DNA of 64,000 bases from Hemicentrotus pulcherrimus (GCA_003118195.1 BEXV01000939.1:63413-127412); one strand, 5' to 3'; counted from the first letter of the stretch, positions 21,569-34,749 are shown. Notes: a model not told the origin generated them from the letters alone. Numbers and translations: made by a program.

Positions 21569-24500
21569 CTCGGAGGAAAGGGTTTGGTGATTTTGTTTTT
21601 GTTGGAGGTTTAGATATGACAGTTATGTAAGAGATGGTGGGGGGAGGAAAAGGGTAAAGGAAGATGATGGTTAGATGTAAACACACCCACAGCATAAATA
21701 ACAACAGGATTCCATAAATACAGAGAAATGTGAAGCAAAAGTGTGGGAAATATTTCCACATGAGATATAAATAAATAAATATAGATATAAAATGGAAAAT
21801 ATGTATGGAGTATATGTTTTAACCTGTTATAATAAATAGACCAATGTTAATAACCTTTACAAACCAAGATTGGTTTTGGGAATAATAAGAAATGGTTAGT
21901 TGTTTATTCATCCTTCTGGTTTAATAATTTAAAAAAAAACTTGGAACGTGTATAAGTTTGGTTTTCACAATAAAAACATTTGCCTTTTAATCATATTGCC
22001 TTTACCATGGAAATCTGTTTTGTGCGTTTTTAATTCTCAATATACAATATAAAAAAATCTTTTGTTTCTTCACCATATCATAATCGTATCTGAGAGCTTA
22101 GTCAATTGATTTTGTTGTATTGCTTCACAAATCTATCTTCAGACTGAAGTTATTCAATTCATGTACTAAACAAGATGATCTGTCATGCCTTCAAAAGATC
22201 ATGCACAAATGTTTCAAAATCCATTCCAACATCTAATAAGTCAATCAAAACTTGTAATAAATAAAAAAAAGCAATAGATGGTATGAACACTCTGTAACAT
22301 AAAAGGAATATTCCATTACAAAATGGGTTTGAACACCTCAACAGCATGGGAGGGGCATTCAAACACAGCAATTAAACATGGAAATACAACCCTTGGGATT
22401 TTCTAGCAAGAGTACTTACTTATCGTACGAATCTTACAACAAATATTGTACTTCAGTCGATTTGTTATTTAGCTTAACCCGTCGAACACCAAACCCACAT
22501 CTTCATATTGAAACCACACATGAATGCATTTTCGATGAAACTTTCACACAAACAAAACACAGGTGGGTTAAATTCATGTGGGGAATATGCGAAAATAGCT
22601 GAAAAATTGAGTATGATCACATTTGGAATTTGTAAACGATTTCATGTGGTCTCAACGAGGAGAAATGAGGGTTGGATGTTCCGGGTTAACCACTTTAAAT
22701 GGTTTCACTCGTAAAGATGTACTGGCTAGCAGACAACACTGCCCTCTACTGTCAGTTCTTCATTGTGCAATGAAATTGAAATGAAGCAAGCAAATATGGC
22801 TCTTATAACTGTCTTTGTAGACTGGTATCATTTTTCACTCCTTACATGGCAAACAATAAGATCAAGAAATGTCCTATAAACTTGGTTCCACTTTATGCTA
22901 TTAAACTAAAGAGATAATGGGAAATGCAGGGTATTCAAACTCTACATATTTTTCTTATCAAATTCTAATAAATGGTTAAAACTATCAAAAAAATGTTGAA
23001 ATCAAATAGTTAAAAATAATAAACAGCACCCATTAAACTTTGTCTTGTACAAAGAAAATGGAAAAATACAGCAATAGATGAGAAAAAAAAAAGACTACCG
23101 GTACATGAAAGCAAGAACAAAGCAAATAGCAATGTTTATATTACAGTAGAATGGAAAAGATGATATACTGCAGGAAAATAAAATAATAGAAAAGTGATCA
23201 ACTTGCATGAGAAAAATACAGAAGAAAGGAATAGTTAGAACGAAAGAGGCCTAAATGCTTCATTAATCCTATAGTTATACAGTAAGGAGGGTTGCTGTTG
23301 GAACTTCCTAATACGAGTCATTGATCAGACGAAAAGAGTTCAAGAACTTGCATTGTACCTAGGATATTCCATGTTTATTTCTCTACAGGACCCTAACGAT
23401 GATTTGAGTTGTATTGCACATGGTCCCATAGAACTTATGGTTTTAAAGAAAAATATTCAATAGATTTGTTATACAATGACGATATTGGAAGCGATCTTTT
23501 GAGATCCTATGAGACTTGTTTTCATCAGTGATAAACGAGGATATTATTTTTTGAATTCACACTGAATGAAGTGAATATGGTGCATGTATTTGATCGATGT
23601 CACAAATGCAGGCCAAATGATCAACGTAAAATTCATGCCCAATTGATGTCATAGAAACAAAATATGGTTATGAATGGTAGCAAAAGAATTCTGAAATATG
23701 ACTAAAAAAAGAGGAGGAATTCATTATTTTGAGTAGGCCTGTTTATGGGTTTATGAATGTGGGTGTGGAGCAAATCATTCAAGGATTTGTGATGAGTAAA
23801 TTTCAGGCTTCAATGGGGTGGAATTTGTTTCTCCTTTCCTTTTGGTAGAAAAAATATTTTATTATATTTTTTTGAAGAATTTTTAAAAAGAAAATTGCAG
23901 TACAATGACAAAAAAATCTTTTGAAAATGCCTCAACTAAGAATTGACAATCCCCTACCCTTTCCATTATAAGAGACAAGGCCATTGTTGGAAATTATTTA
24001 CCTGTTTCTTGCCGACATTCAAACACATCGCTATGTCAAGCATGCTCAAACTCTCCATAAGAGCTTACCCGACATAGCGCCATCTAATCTCAGTCTACAC
24101 ATGGCAGACCAATTACTTGACTTACAGGTTAAAATAAAGTGGCCTAAAAGAGGTTCCATATTTTTCCCTAACCCCATGTTATTTGGCGTGGAAAAAATGG
24201 AGGTACTTAACTGACAAAAAAGAAACGAATAAACATTTGAATGCAGTTTGAGCTTATTAATTAAAAATTGATTTGACAAATTAGTGTTCATACTATATTC
24301 TCAATTACCCTACAGGCACTTAACTTTGTATAAAGACTTTTAATTGAATAAGCTTTTTAAATATCTTGTATTTGGTGATATTTCATCCTGTGAAGTTGCC
24401 CCAACACCCACCCCAACCCCCTTATTTTACATTTCCATCTTGATACATTTGATGTAGGGATGCAAACCTTATTCTAAAGAGGTAGAAAGAGGAAGGGGGA

Positions 24501-27500
24501 AAAGTCATTTCAGAAAGAAGGCAAAGCAAGAATACATGATCATCAGTTCAGATCAAAACAAAAAATCCAAAGCTGAAGATTGATACCCAATCTTATGGGC
24601 TACTCTTCTCAGGTAACAGCTATGAGAAAGAAGAATTTCAAGCTGTTAACTCTAGAAACATCTAAATTCCCCACTATTTATAAGCAACCATTTAAAACAT
24701 TTTACATGAAATTTCTGAATTCTCAGGCTAACCCCCACTTTTGTGATCTAACTTTCACACATAACATGACTGCAAGAGAAAAAATCTGCTTTACAATTAC
24801 GGAAATCTATGCACATTGAAGAACTTCCTTACAGGACAGACAATGTTGGTAAATTGACAATACTTGTCTACAAACAAAATTGCACAAAGAGGCCTACTTG
24901 CATAAATGCATACAATACAGATCACCAAAAGGTACATTGCACATAAATAAGAATACATTGGCAAAGACTAATTGAATCACCCTTTAAAGACTATATTTGG
25001 TACAATTCATGACATTATTGCTGCTACTGTCCAAAAACTTAATTGAATCAACAAGATTTGTACTGCTAACAGAACTGAATACACTGGATGAAGGGAACTA
25101 GTGCCAAGGCCACCCATGTAATACAGTAATGATATCGCCAAGCAATTGCATGTTGCTCCGACAAATTGGCAGGGGCCAAGCAGGTGATTTCCTGTGAATG
25201 AGAAACCACACCACACCCAAGAGGACCGGTTGGGTGATGCTCTCCATCTGGAAGGGTCCTCTAAAGACCGATGGAGGGTGAACTGCGGAGAGAGCCGTCG
25301 CTCGGATGCATCAAGGGATGTCTCTCGCAAGGTCCCGACAGTGTTTAGGGATTCATCCTCAGATGTTTCAGGCCTCGATTCTTGTTTAGTAATAGATCGT
25401 GAAATGTGGCCTTCAGCGATGCGTATGCAACGAGATTGTTTTCCAGCACCCACTTTCATAGTTCCATTCTGTCCTGCAGCATTTGATGTCACAAAAACAT
25501 TGGATTCCAGCTCAAGATGACCATCAAACAAAGAGTTCTTGAATTGAAGAATGAACTCTAGGTGGAAGACAAGCAGTTCGAAGTCCATGGGAGGACTTCC
25601 CAAGATGAAGGACTGCCGCAAATGCATTTCCTTGTCCAATACTTGTCTTTAGTATACATTCTTAATGATGCAGCAGATAAACATGGACTACAGAACATCT
25701 GCAAAGAATTTTCCAGACCAGCCTTCATTGGCTATGAGCAGTTCATGCTCATTGTTTCAGCACGTTAACTGTGTTAGCATCAGTCAAGATAGCAGACTTC
25801 TTTTGGCTCGTTCTTGATCTGGAAAACACAGCAAATTTCTGATTATTGTCCAATGTTTTTTTAAGTTGAGAAAACTTGTGTTGTCATCTCACTCTACAGT
25901 TTGATGTCAGTTATGATGATGCCTTTGATGCAGACTCATCTTGCAGATCAATGAAATGATGCAGATGTAACTTGGTTTCTGTAATTGTCACCACTCCCTC
26001 CTTGGGAAGTGAAAAATGTGTCTAATGATCTGTTCTTGGAAGTGATGTACTGTTATCCAAGAATATTCTTGATGAATTCCAGCTCTTTTTGTTGTTGGTT
26101 AGAGTCAACAACAGCAAAACTTGATTCAATTTAGAAGAATGTACTTCCAAAAAGCCAATGCTGGTGGTTTGAGATGATGACAATGCTGATGCCAAAGGGT
26201 GACAATGCCATGTTCGTTTGTTGAATCTTTAACTGTTCAATTCCATATCAGCAGCACTGGACTGCTCTTTGTGAACTGCAGGACATTTCAGAGGGCATTC
26301 AGAGACTTCATGGCTCCCTTTGTTGGTCACATAAGGTTGACATAAAGAGGACTTGAGCTATAGATCCCAATGTACGAAGACACCAGTCGTCCTACAAGCT
26401 AGAGATATGTCAGAGTAAGCTACGAGTGACTTCAGTTTGTGGCACCTGTTTTTGGCAGCATTGAGGTTGGCATGAAGCTGTTGATACATGGACACCTGCT
26501 AGCCGTAAAAGCTGAGGATACGACGGCTACTTGGTTCAGCCCGATAGAAAAGGTTGCAGACGTTTTGATGGGCTTTGTGTTGTACCAATGAAACCTGACA
26601 TGCCAGGTCAGCTTTACAGGAACTGTGAAGTAAACTAGATGTTCTGTTGACTACCTGAAACATTTTTATTAGAAGATAGTATATGTCCAGATTGAAAATG
26701 TGGCTGGACTGGTAGATTCCGAGCCACTTCATCTCTGAGCAACAAAAAGACAGTATCCTTTGATCAAATGAAGATCCTCTTTCATACATTTACAGATTTA
26801 CAGATGATGGTGATGAACTGCTTTAGCTCTGCAGAACTTTGACGCAATCCAAGAGGAAGGTCGTTGACGAATGATGTCGAAGTTGAGAACTTCTCCTTAA
26901 AGTTTGATTGCTATTTGTTTCTCATGTCAAATAGCATACTCCTGGATGACACTAATGATGTATCTTTTGGGATCCCTGTGAGACAAGTTCAGGACTTGTG
27001 TCACAGAACCATATAAACAATGATTAATTTCTCAAACGATTACTAAGATGAACACAGCTTCGATGTTGTTGTGTCTCTGAATACCTTATGCCACAGTCAT
27101 AGGCTCATAGCCCCATTGGTATATGTTGACACTGCATATCCTGCAACAAAGTGTCTTTTAGATGTTACAGTCCCATTGGTGTCTTTTGGTGTGTGCTGGC
27201 TGATATTCTTGATGGGGACTCCACCCCAAACACAATCTCCAGGGATTGAAAAACATCCAAAGACGCATGGAGCAATGGCTCATCACTCCAGATTGCCTGC
27301 CTCTGGTCTTCAGAGGACCCACCAGAAACAGAGCAAACGCAGGATGGTCAGGTAATCCCACTAGAAAGGCAGAAGTGCCATCACCACTCTTTGGCACCGA
27401 GCTGTCAACGCCTGTACAATACTCTTTGATCATTTTAAGAATACACACACACTAAGACAACATTCTAATCGTTCCAATAATTTGCAGACAAAAATACATC

Positions 27501-28571
27501 AAAAACTTCTCACAAGTAAAGCCAAGAAATAAGAAAGACGATATATACTGTAAGGCACTTCTTGGACACACGACCTTCTACTGGGTTGCCTGACCTGTCC
27601 CTATCTTAACTTTCTCCTCCCGGTCCTCTGCAATATGGCATGGCTTTTCCGCACAGGACCACACACAGGGCCACTGCAAATCTTCAACCCGCAGGGCAGG
27701 TTAACTGTTCTAGTTTCAGCAATTTGCAGAGGTGCAGTTCTCCGACTGCACAGAAAAACCACACCATATGTGAGAGGAACACAGCTTAGGCACAGTTCCA
27801 TCCATCCAGTCATTGACTACAACCAACAAATTATAACAATCTCTTTGAATAATAGGAGTAATCTAACCAAATGTTCAAACCTGCAAAATTGGCTTTAAAT
27901 TCAAACTTAAATCCATTCCCTAAATTCTATTTCAGCTCAAATACAAAGGAAAACCTTTGATATATGCACACGGTATTCATCTATAGTTCTTTCAAATAAT
28001 TGCATATATATCTCACAATATCTCACATAATATAATTATTTGAATACTGAACAAGGAAAGTATCATACAGTTCGACTATACAGCTAACATTAATTTGTTC
28101 AACAACAAATTGTGTAAAGAAAGAAGTGATGACATGTACACAAAAATAACAAGAAGTGTAAAACAGAGGTAAAAATAACTGAATAACTCATTTGAAGATT
28201 GTGATGATGAATAAAATGAAGTATTAACCATGATACAATGTGTTTCGTATACGAGATAATATATCACAACAGGCTATAGAGATATTCTCTGAAGACTCTC
28301 ACATGAACATAAATCTGATGCAACAGCATTGCATCGAGCGATGTTACGCAACTTCAAAGAAGAGCTGTAACAGTGCAAGGTGACAGTTTTTTCGGTGTGC
28401 GAAGTAAGAAAGGACTGCTTGTATCAGATTTGTGTCAATGTAAAGAGCCTTTCACATCAGGTCAAGAACACCAGACATAGACTAATGGCAAGGACTGGAT
28501 GACGAGAAATACAATGACTTATTTGTAGAATGGTGAATTATCTTTTTTTAATAGGCATCTTTATAACAAAC
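21569..28571 (-). other. PPP1R12A: Longest intron, 7.0 kb
   Basis: From 21600 to 24950 it is AT-rich and without supported features. From 25000 to 27460 the base composition changes to near 45% GC and short broken frames appear on both strands (see separate entry). From 27460 to 28560 it is AT-rich again, apart from a GC-richer patch at 27590-27800 containing short frames on both strands that I cannot identify. Confidence 0.6.
25000..27460. pseudogene. Decayed coding-like region of unknown origin
   Basis: This intronic block differs in composition from its neighbours. It holds a 210-codon minus-strand frame at 25007-25639, with a Ser/Thr/Glu-rich middle (SRSITKQESRPETSEDE). Further along are minus-strand fragments interrupted by stops, such as FAVVDSNQQQKELEFIKN near 26110. 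No transposase, reverse transcriptase or cellular domain is recognisable to me. A decayed transposable element or retrocopy is the likeliest explanation. Confidence 0.4.
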
Positions 28572-28645
28572 CTGCTGGGTTCCGACTCCACTGTTTTGGT
28601 GGAGGAGGGAGGCGCTGGTCGTGTTACCCTCTGGTTTTCCCAGGG
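28572..28645 (-). CDS. PPP1R12A: MYPT1 exon: short disordered segment (PWENQRV)
   Basis: The 74-nt exon reads PWENQRVTRPAPPSSTKTVE then SEPS plus two bases (AG). The acceptor is ccacttctatacag (ends 28646), directly after about 330 nt of pyrimidine-rich intron; the donor is gtttgttat from 28571. It enters in phase 0, matching the exon at 35275, and its two-base remainder fits the next exon. The lone Trp in a Ser/Thr/Pro-rich context resembles the vertebrate NRLWAEDSTEKE area, but the match is weak. The exon rests on phase, splice signals and composition. Confidence 0.65.
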
Positions 28646-28654
28646 CTGTATAGA

Positions 28655-28980
28655 AGTGGAGACGGAGAAACAAGAAGACAGAGACAGAGAAAGAGACAGA
28701 GAGGAGACGGGGACGAAGATGGAGACAGGAAAAGAGAGATGAAGAGACAGAGAAAAAGACAGGAAAAGAGACCGAGACAGGGAAAGAGACAGAGACGGAG
28801 ACAGAGACAGAGAAAGAGGCAAAGAGACAGAGAGGAGACGGAGACAAAGATAGAGGCAGAGAAAGAGAGACAGAAAAAGACAGAGTCAAACAGAGAGAAC
28901 AGGAAGAATATGAGGGAGAAGCAGTAGAGAAAAAAGGGTTTTAAGAAGAAAAGAGAGTGAAAGAGAAAGAGGAGATACAT
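28655..28980. repeat. GACAGA-type polypurine tract
   Basis: The plus strand is a degenerate (gacaga)n / (gagacagagaaa)n tract of about 325 bases. In transcript sense it is a CT-rich tract that runs up to the acceptor of the exon at 28645. The overlapping minus-strand open frames (Ser/Leu/Phe repeats) are artefacts of the tract. Confidence 0.9.
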
Positions 28981-29244
28981 ACATTTAGTTAGTCATCGGC
29001 AAATAAAACACAGGTCAATGTATATAATGGATAGCATATACATATACACCATTCATTCCTTGTTACTTTAATATCTTAAATTTTAAAAACTTCAAAGTTA
29101 ATCAAATTCTATAAAAAAAGAGAAATTAATAAATAAAAGAGGGTAGTGATTAAACAAATTGGAACGTTGTGCAATGTGAGTATAAACGTTAGGAACTTGA
29201 TTAGGAGTTACTGTAAGATTGAAAGAAGCTCTATACATAAATAT

Positions 29245-30050
29245 NNNNNNNNNNNNNNNNNNNNNNNNNNNNNNNNNNNNNNNNNNNNNNNNNNNNNNNN
29301 NNNNNNNNNNNNNNNNNNNNNNNNNNNNNNNNNNNNNNNNNNNNNNNNNNNNNNNNNNNNNNNNNNNNNNNNNNNNNNNNNNNNNNNNNNNNNNNNNNNN
29401 NNNNNNNNNNNNNNNNNNNNNNNNNNNNNNNNNNNNNNNNNNNNNNNNNNNNNNNNNNNNNNNNNNNNNNNNNNNNNNNNNNNNNNNNNNNNNNNNNNNN
29501 NNNNNNNNNNNNNNNNNNNNNNNNNNNNNNNNNNNNNNNNNNNNNNNNNNNNNNNNNNNNNNNNNNNNNNNNNNNNNNNNNNNNNNNNNNNNNNNNNNNN
29601 NNNNNNNNNNNNNNNNNNNNNNNNNNNNNNNNNNNNNNNNNNNNNNNNNNNNNNNNNNNNNNNNNNNNNNNNNNNNNNNNNNNNNNNNNNNNNNNNNNNN
29701 NNNNNNNNNNNNNNNNNNNNNNNNNNNNNNNNNNNNNNNNNNNNNNNNNNNNNNNNNNNNNNNNNNNNNNNNNNNNNNNNNNNNNNNNNNNNNNNNNNNN
29801 NNNNNNNNNNNNNNNNNNNNNNNNNNNNNNNNNNNNNNNNNNNNNNNNNNNNNNNNNNNNNNNNNNNNNNNNNNNNNNNNNNNNNNNNNNNNNNNNNNNN
29901 NNNNNNNNNNNNNNNNNNNNNNNNNNNNNNNNNNNNNNNNNNNNNNNNNNNNNNNNNNNNNNNNNNNNNNNNNNNNNNNNNNNNNNNNNNNNNNNNNNNN
30001 NNNNNNNNNNNNNNNNNNNNNNNNNNNNNNNNNNNNNNNNNNNNNNNNNN
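29245..30050. other. Assembly gap (N)
   Basis: There are 806 undetermined bases in the intron between the exons at 35275 and 28645. The segment that carries the conserved TGSYG region in vertebrate MYPT1 could lie here. Confidence 0.99.
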
Positions 30051-30524
30051 GGGGGAAAACAGATAGAGTAGGACAGGAACAGGGAAACAAAACAAAATAA
30101 GTTAATCATTATGTTCACAACAAAATAGTGCAACCGCATCTTTCTTCAGCCTGGCTTACAGGAACCAAGCTTTCTTTTTAGTCTCTCTCACACGACAGCT
30201 AAAGTTACCACCAATAACCATCATTACAAAAAATAAAGGAACTTCTCCTCACAGATTTCTCTTTCTTGGTAACCTACCAGTACCTAGGCAATAAAAAGTT
30301 TACTGTCCTTCAAATCTTACATCTTCTAAGACAGCCATCTGTGTAATGTAAAAGTGCAAACTTGAAATAATACCCTGCATCCTTTTTCTTGGGGATTCTC
30401 TCTTTCAAGAATATTTCATTTGGCTCAGATTGAAATGATAATGAAAGTTTACTGTAAGTTTGCTGTAACTTATTTGTCCAACTGAGAGATCTTATTTTGT
30501 AGAATTTAGTAAAAAGGAGCCCTT

Positions 30525-30580
30525 AACTCTGTATAAAAGCTGCGCTATATAAATTTATCATTATTATTTATTATTATAAA
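30525..30580. repeat. SINE/MITE tail fragment (GCGCTATATAAAT-ATTATT)
   Basis: The short stretch tgcgctatataaatttatca followed by ttattattta is a typical 3' tail of small dispersed elements. The word atttatatagcgctt also occurs at 62750, and tttgtatagcgctcatac at 46233. Confidence 0.55.
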
Positions 30581-31085
30581 TAAGCTCTGCTGCAGTAAGT
30601 GAATGGCCCCGGTGAAAAGTGCTCTTGCCTGATCTAAGAGACCAAGAGTCAAAGGACGATCCTACAAAACAATGGGACTGTAGGCCGGGCTCAAATTAAG
30701 ATATTGATTAATATTGTCAATGAAATCAACAAAGTGAAAGTAGAAAGCGTCTTCAAACTGGAGTCAAAGTCGGAGCAAACTTGAGAGAAGAAAAACTGAG
30801 TAAATATTGACAATGGAGGAGAGTAAAATCACTGCAAGGGGTGGTTCTTCAGAAGGAAACTTGAGACAAAAGCTCTAATTGACTCATTTCTGTATACAAC
30901 CATAGCCAGCAATTTCATGAGGGATAAGCAACTGTATCATCACCATAGCTGTCAAAAAAGGAATACAGGGAATGGACAACAACTTCAATAGGTACTGACA
31001 ACTCCAAATGCGATCTGGGAGCATGAAAACATCTCCTGTGAAATCTGAAAAGAAAAACAGGGACCTAGGATTACAAGTCCTGTTC

Positions 31086-31430
31086 AAGGTACAAGGTAAT
31101 TGAGCAGTTATGCCTTACCCGAGGCACTATGGCACTACATTGGTTTTGAACCCAGAACCTTACTGTTTCAAGACCATTGGTCCAAGCACGGAGCCCTCCA
31201 GGCAAAAACACTGTGAATTCTATACGAACATCGTCAGGATCTTCTTTGATTTTAATGAGAGTCGATCTCAGGCAAATGCTTCTAGGGAAATACACCGGGC
31301 ATGGATATTTCTTAGAACGGAAAGTGATTCTTAAAGGAAAAGGGTCGTCAGTTTCCATGTGCAGAGGGCCATAATTCGCTGACACCAGGTTTGGTGGGAA
31401 AACCATTAATGTGTATACAAGTCTGCACAA
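31086..31430 (-). mobile_element. SINE-like head with an open 119-codon frame
   Basis: On the minus strand ggttctgggttcaaaacc (about 31160-31143) resembles a pol III B box. The same stretch is part of a 119-codon frame (31430-31071) that includes FPLRITFRSKKYP and LRSTLIKIKEDPDDVRIEFT. This looks more protein-like than random sequence, but no domain is recognised and no in-phase MYPT1 splice borders fit. It may be a repeat or an unrelated exon. Confidence 0.35.
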
Positions 31431-32730
31431 AGCAAAACCGCAGGCCTTTCAAGAAATGCCCCCTCTATGGTGAAGGAAAAAGTAAGAAAATGACTTTACC
31501 ATTTGTGGGAATGGATGGACAATGCAAAGCATTACATAAGGCCTGTCATAAAACTGAAGGCTAATCCTGGTGATTGACAACGCCTGTTTTGGGGTAGAAA
31601 TGGTGTTGAATTCCCCATGACAGCCCGATCCTATGCGTCTTTAAAAAGAAAATATCTGACTGTATTAAAAGTAAGTTATTCCCTGATCATAGAAAGACCG
31701 GAAGCAATATTCAAAAGTCCAGAACACAAGTTTAAGATACGCCTTAAAGGATGCATTTGAGTCAAAGTGCAACATTCTTTTTGAGCGCGGTTTGCGGTCA
31801 CACCGCGTCTTCTTTCTATTTACGCAAAGTGGACCCTTTTCAGGACCAACTAACCCTGTTTAGATAATACGGGGTGTAACAGCAAACCTCACTCAAATCC
31901 TCACCACAGAAGTATTTAAAGATTGTAACCTTCCTTGTTCTAAAAAGTTGCAAATTTTGTAATTGGGTAAATGATTCAACAACAAAAAAAAAACTCTTTT
32001 CTGTCCAACCTTTAAAACCACTGTTTACCCAATTAGGGACTGAAGCTCTCTATAGAATGCGTAAATCCATCTACATATCTGGACGATTTAGGTGCATTTT
32101 GATTTTACAGTTCAACGTCCTCAATTCCAAAAGGTTGCCAATTTGCAATGGCTGACGTGGCTAGTGATACAGCTTGAACCATCTCTTTGACATTGAAACA
32201 TAAAAAACAGCTGTTGAGCTGAAATCTGGGAGCCTTTCTGTATCTAGACACCTGTGAGCTATAGAAGACATTGTTAATACCAATATTGCTATCACTATTA
32301 TCATCATCACCATTAAGCACTTCCCACTATTTTTTATTTATAACAAATTGCTACTGGTATTTTCTGAAAACCTGACACTGTTTTCCGATCCTCAAGGTTT
32401 CTGTTGGTCTATGGCTACTGTCTCAGCCTACCACTCTTTCGCTACAAGCAAGATACCATTAATTCACTTATGTAGCAGCGAAATACCATTGATTTCATTT
32501 GGTTGTTCTGTTAGGATTGAATACAAAGTATGTGCGAGTGTGTTGATTAAACTGCGGAACATTAGATTCAAGATTTCTAGTCGGATTGGCTATAGGAGTA
32601 GTGTGCAAATCAATATTAAATTCAACTATCAAAAGCAAAAAATGAAATAATAGCATGCAAACTCATGGAATATTCAAAGTACACCACGCCACAGTAGATT
32701 CAGTGTTATTACGACATGGTTCATGCCTAC

Positions 32731-32845
32731 AACAAGAGAGAGAGAGAGAGAGGGGGAGATAAAAAAGAGAAAACAGGTTGCCAAAACAAAGAGAGAGAGA
32801 GAGAGTCGGCACACAGCCATCGACACAACAGAGAGAGAGAGAGGG
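32731..32845. repeat. GA microsatellite cluster
   Basis: Three (GA)n runs at about 32735-32752, 32790-32805 and 32830-32843 are separated by near-repeated spacer sequence (cacagccatcgacacaacag and similar). Confidence 0.85.
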
Positions 32846-33721
32846 GAACTCAACTCGACATGAAACAACTTCAAAGGACTTCATAGACAGACGTGGACGT
32901 GATTTTCGTACAACGATTACAAAGAATGTCGAAGGGGAACCATCCACCAGAACAGTTCGGAACCATCTACTAAAACAGTAAATGTTCCATTACCGGTATT
33001 TAAACTGTTCTCTGGAATTTGATAACTCACAGACAGTCCACCATGGTTCTAAATAAATACCTGTACAAACTTTTAAATGCAAGTCAAAACGATGGTATGC
33101 GTTGCTGTTTTTCTACTGACAGCACTGTAGAAAAGAAACAATTTCTACAAAAAGTGTTAACAGCAAAATGTGCTGTGTGCATACATGTACATACAGGGCT
33201 GGTCTCTAAATGGCCACAAATTTTGGAAATCGGAATTTGGTTGGTCACAGAGATTAATTTTTCTATTTTGAATCTAATGAAAAGATTTTTGGACCACAAG
33301 ATTACTCTCCACTTACTGGCCAAGTACTACTCTTTCTACATTGCAGTGCTGCATAGCTGTAAGCTTTAGGCATGCAATATCAACACCTATTAAGTGCTGT
33401 GTAGCAACAATTCTACTTTAGCACTGAACACCTCTCATTCAAAGATGGGTGTTACATTCAAAACCCACTACTACATGAGCATCAACCCTGCTGCTTGTTA
33501 ACACTTTACACCTTACAAAATTAACTACCACACATCATGTGTGACTTTCTACAATCTCAGTAAACTGTTACTTCGATAAACATTTACTTATAAAGGTGAA
33601 TCTATTTAATTTTATTGTTGTTGAATACTTTGTGTTAACATCTATAATTATTATGCCAATATATAAAAGCTGCGAGAATTATTCTCTGCTAATTCACTTC
33701 ATATAAAACAATCCAATCACT

Positions 33722-33797
33722 TCATTGGGGAAGCCCCTATATAAAAGGGGAAGTCCCTACAATCTGTAGTGGGGGAATCCCCTATAATCTCTCTATA
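33722..33797. repeat. Short repeat with GGGGAAGTCCC words
   Basis: The words ggggaagcccctatataaaa, ggggaagtccctacaatctg and gggggaatcccctataatct follow each other as a degenerate tandem of about 28 bases, with internal palindromes. It is probably an end fragment of a DNA element. Confidence 0.6.
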
Positions 33798-34749
33798 CAA
33801 ATCCACATGTATACAAATTTTCAAAAATTCAAATCCTAATCAAGTTCTCAATTTGAAGCTTTGAGGTGCAATAAATGTCTATTCTTGCTTCCTTCTCCGC
33901 AAATTATTCATATTACAAGGAGTTATTTTAACAAAGTTCTGATTAAATTGGAAAATTTTGTTCCCAGTTATTTGCTCGAGCCTGTTGCATGTGCGTTTCT
34001 ATGCATTACAACTGTAGTCTTTTCTAGTAGCATATTAGGAGTGGTGTGATGTGATCTGACGGCTTCTGCTAAATTGAGGCTACCCATCAGGGCTGTTAGG
34101 ATCATTACAGAGGTGAAGAAAAAAATGACAAAATGAATAAATCTTACTTTCTTCCAATGCTTTGATGAAAGATGAAAAAATAAAAAATAAAATTAATGAA
34201 TAGATTGTTAAATAAATCATCAATGTAATCTGATATTTCCTTACAACTATCCCCCCCCCCTCTCACAATGCTACATAATAACTTGAAGACTTTAATAGTA
34301 ATTTAAGACCATAATATGAAAAACAAGTACTTTTGGTTATTCATTCTATGAAGAATTTGATGGAGAGGGAAAATGTAGTTTGAATTTTGAATAGTAAGTA
34401 ATTGTAAGAATCTCGACTTCCCGGTCATGTTACAAATGCTGATAGGTTCATCATCAGACAATCAAATCACATTGTAATCCAGCCTTAGTAAACACGGAAT
34501 ACAATCCCCATACTTCAAGAAAGAACTTCAAGCATGCAATCATATTTATAGACCATATTGAAAATAACAAAAAAATGTTTGATTATTTATGGTATGGTTT
34601 GTAACAAGCAGTGTATGATTCCCTTCAAACGATATTCTTTTAATCTACTCTGTATTCTAGAGGCCACTCAAAATTATGTCAGACCAACTGCAATAATGAA
34701 TTATCTGAAATCTAACTATGTCAAACATTACTGACTTAAATTTCAACAT

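Noticed and set aside
25562..25768. Plus-strand open frame in the composition island
   Set aside because: It overlaps the longer minus-strand frame and has no recognisable domain; the region is treated as decayed.
27601..27813. 70-codon minus-strand frame with a preceding ctgtgcag
   Set aside because: The frame after the acceptor meets stops in the needed phases, and both strands are open to a similar degree; no homology recognised.
28538..28980. Overlapping minus-strand Ser/Leu/Phe frames
   Set aside because: They are artefacts of the (TCTGTC)n tract. Only the last 74 bases next to the donor have splice borders and phase that fit the gene.
29098..30139. Several open frames of about 300 codons
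   Set aside because: They run through the N gap and consist almost wholly of undetermined residues.
30950..31060. Possible exon after ttcttttcag at 31046
   Set aside because: The acceptor is good, but the frame (DFTGDVFMLPDRIW...) does not look like MYPT1 and no in-phase donor fits the flanking exons.
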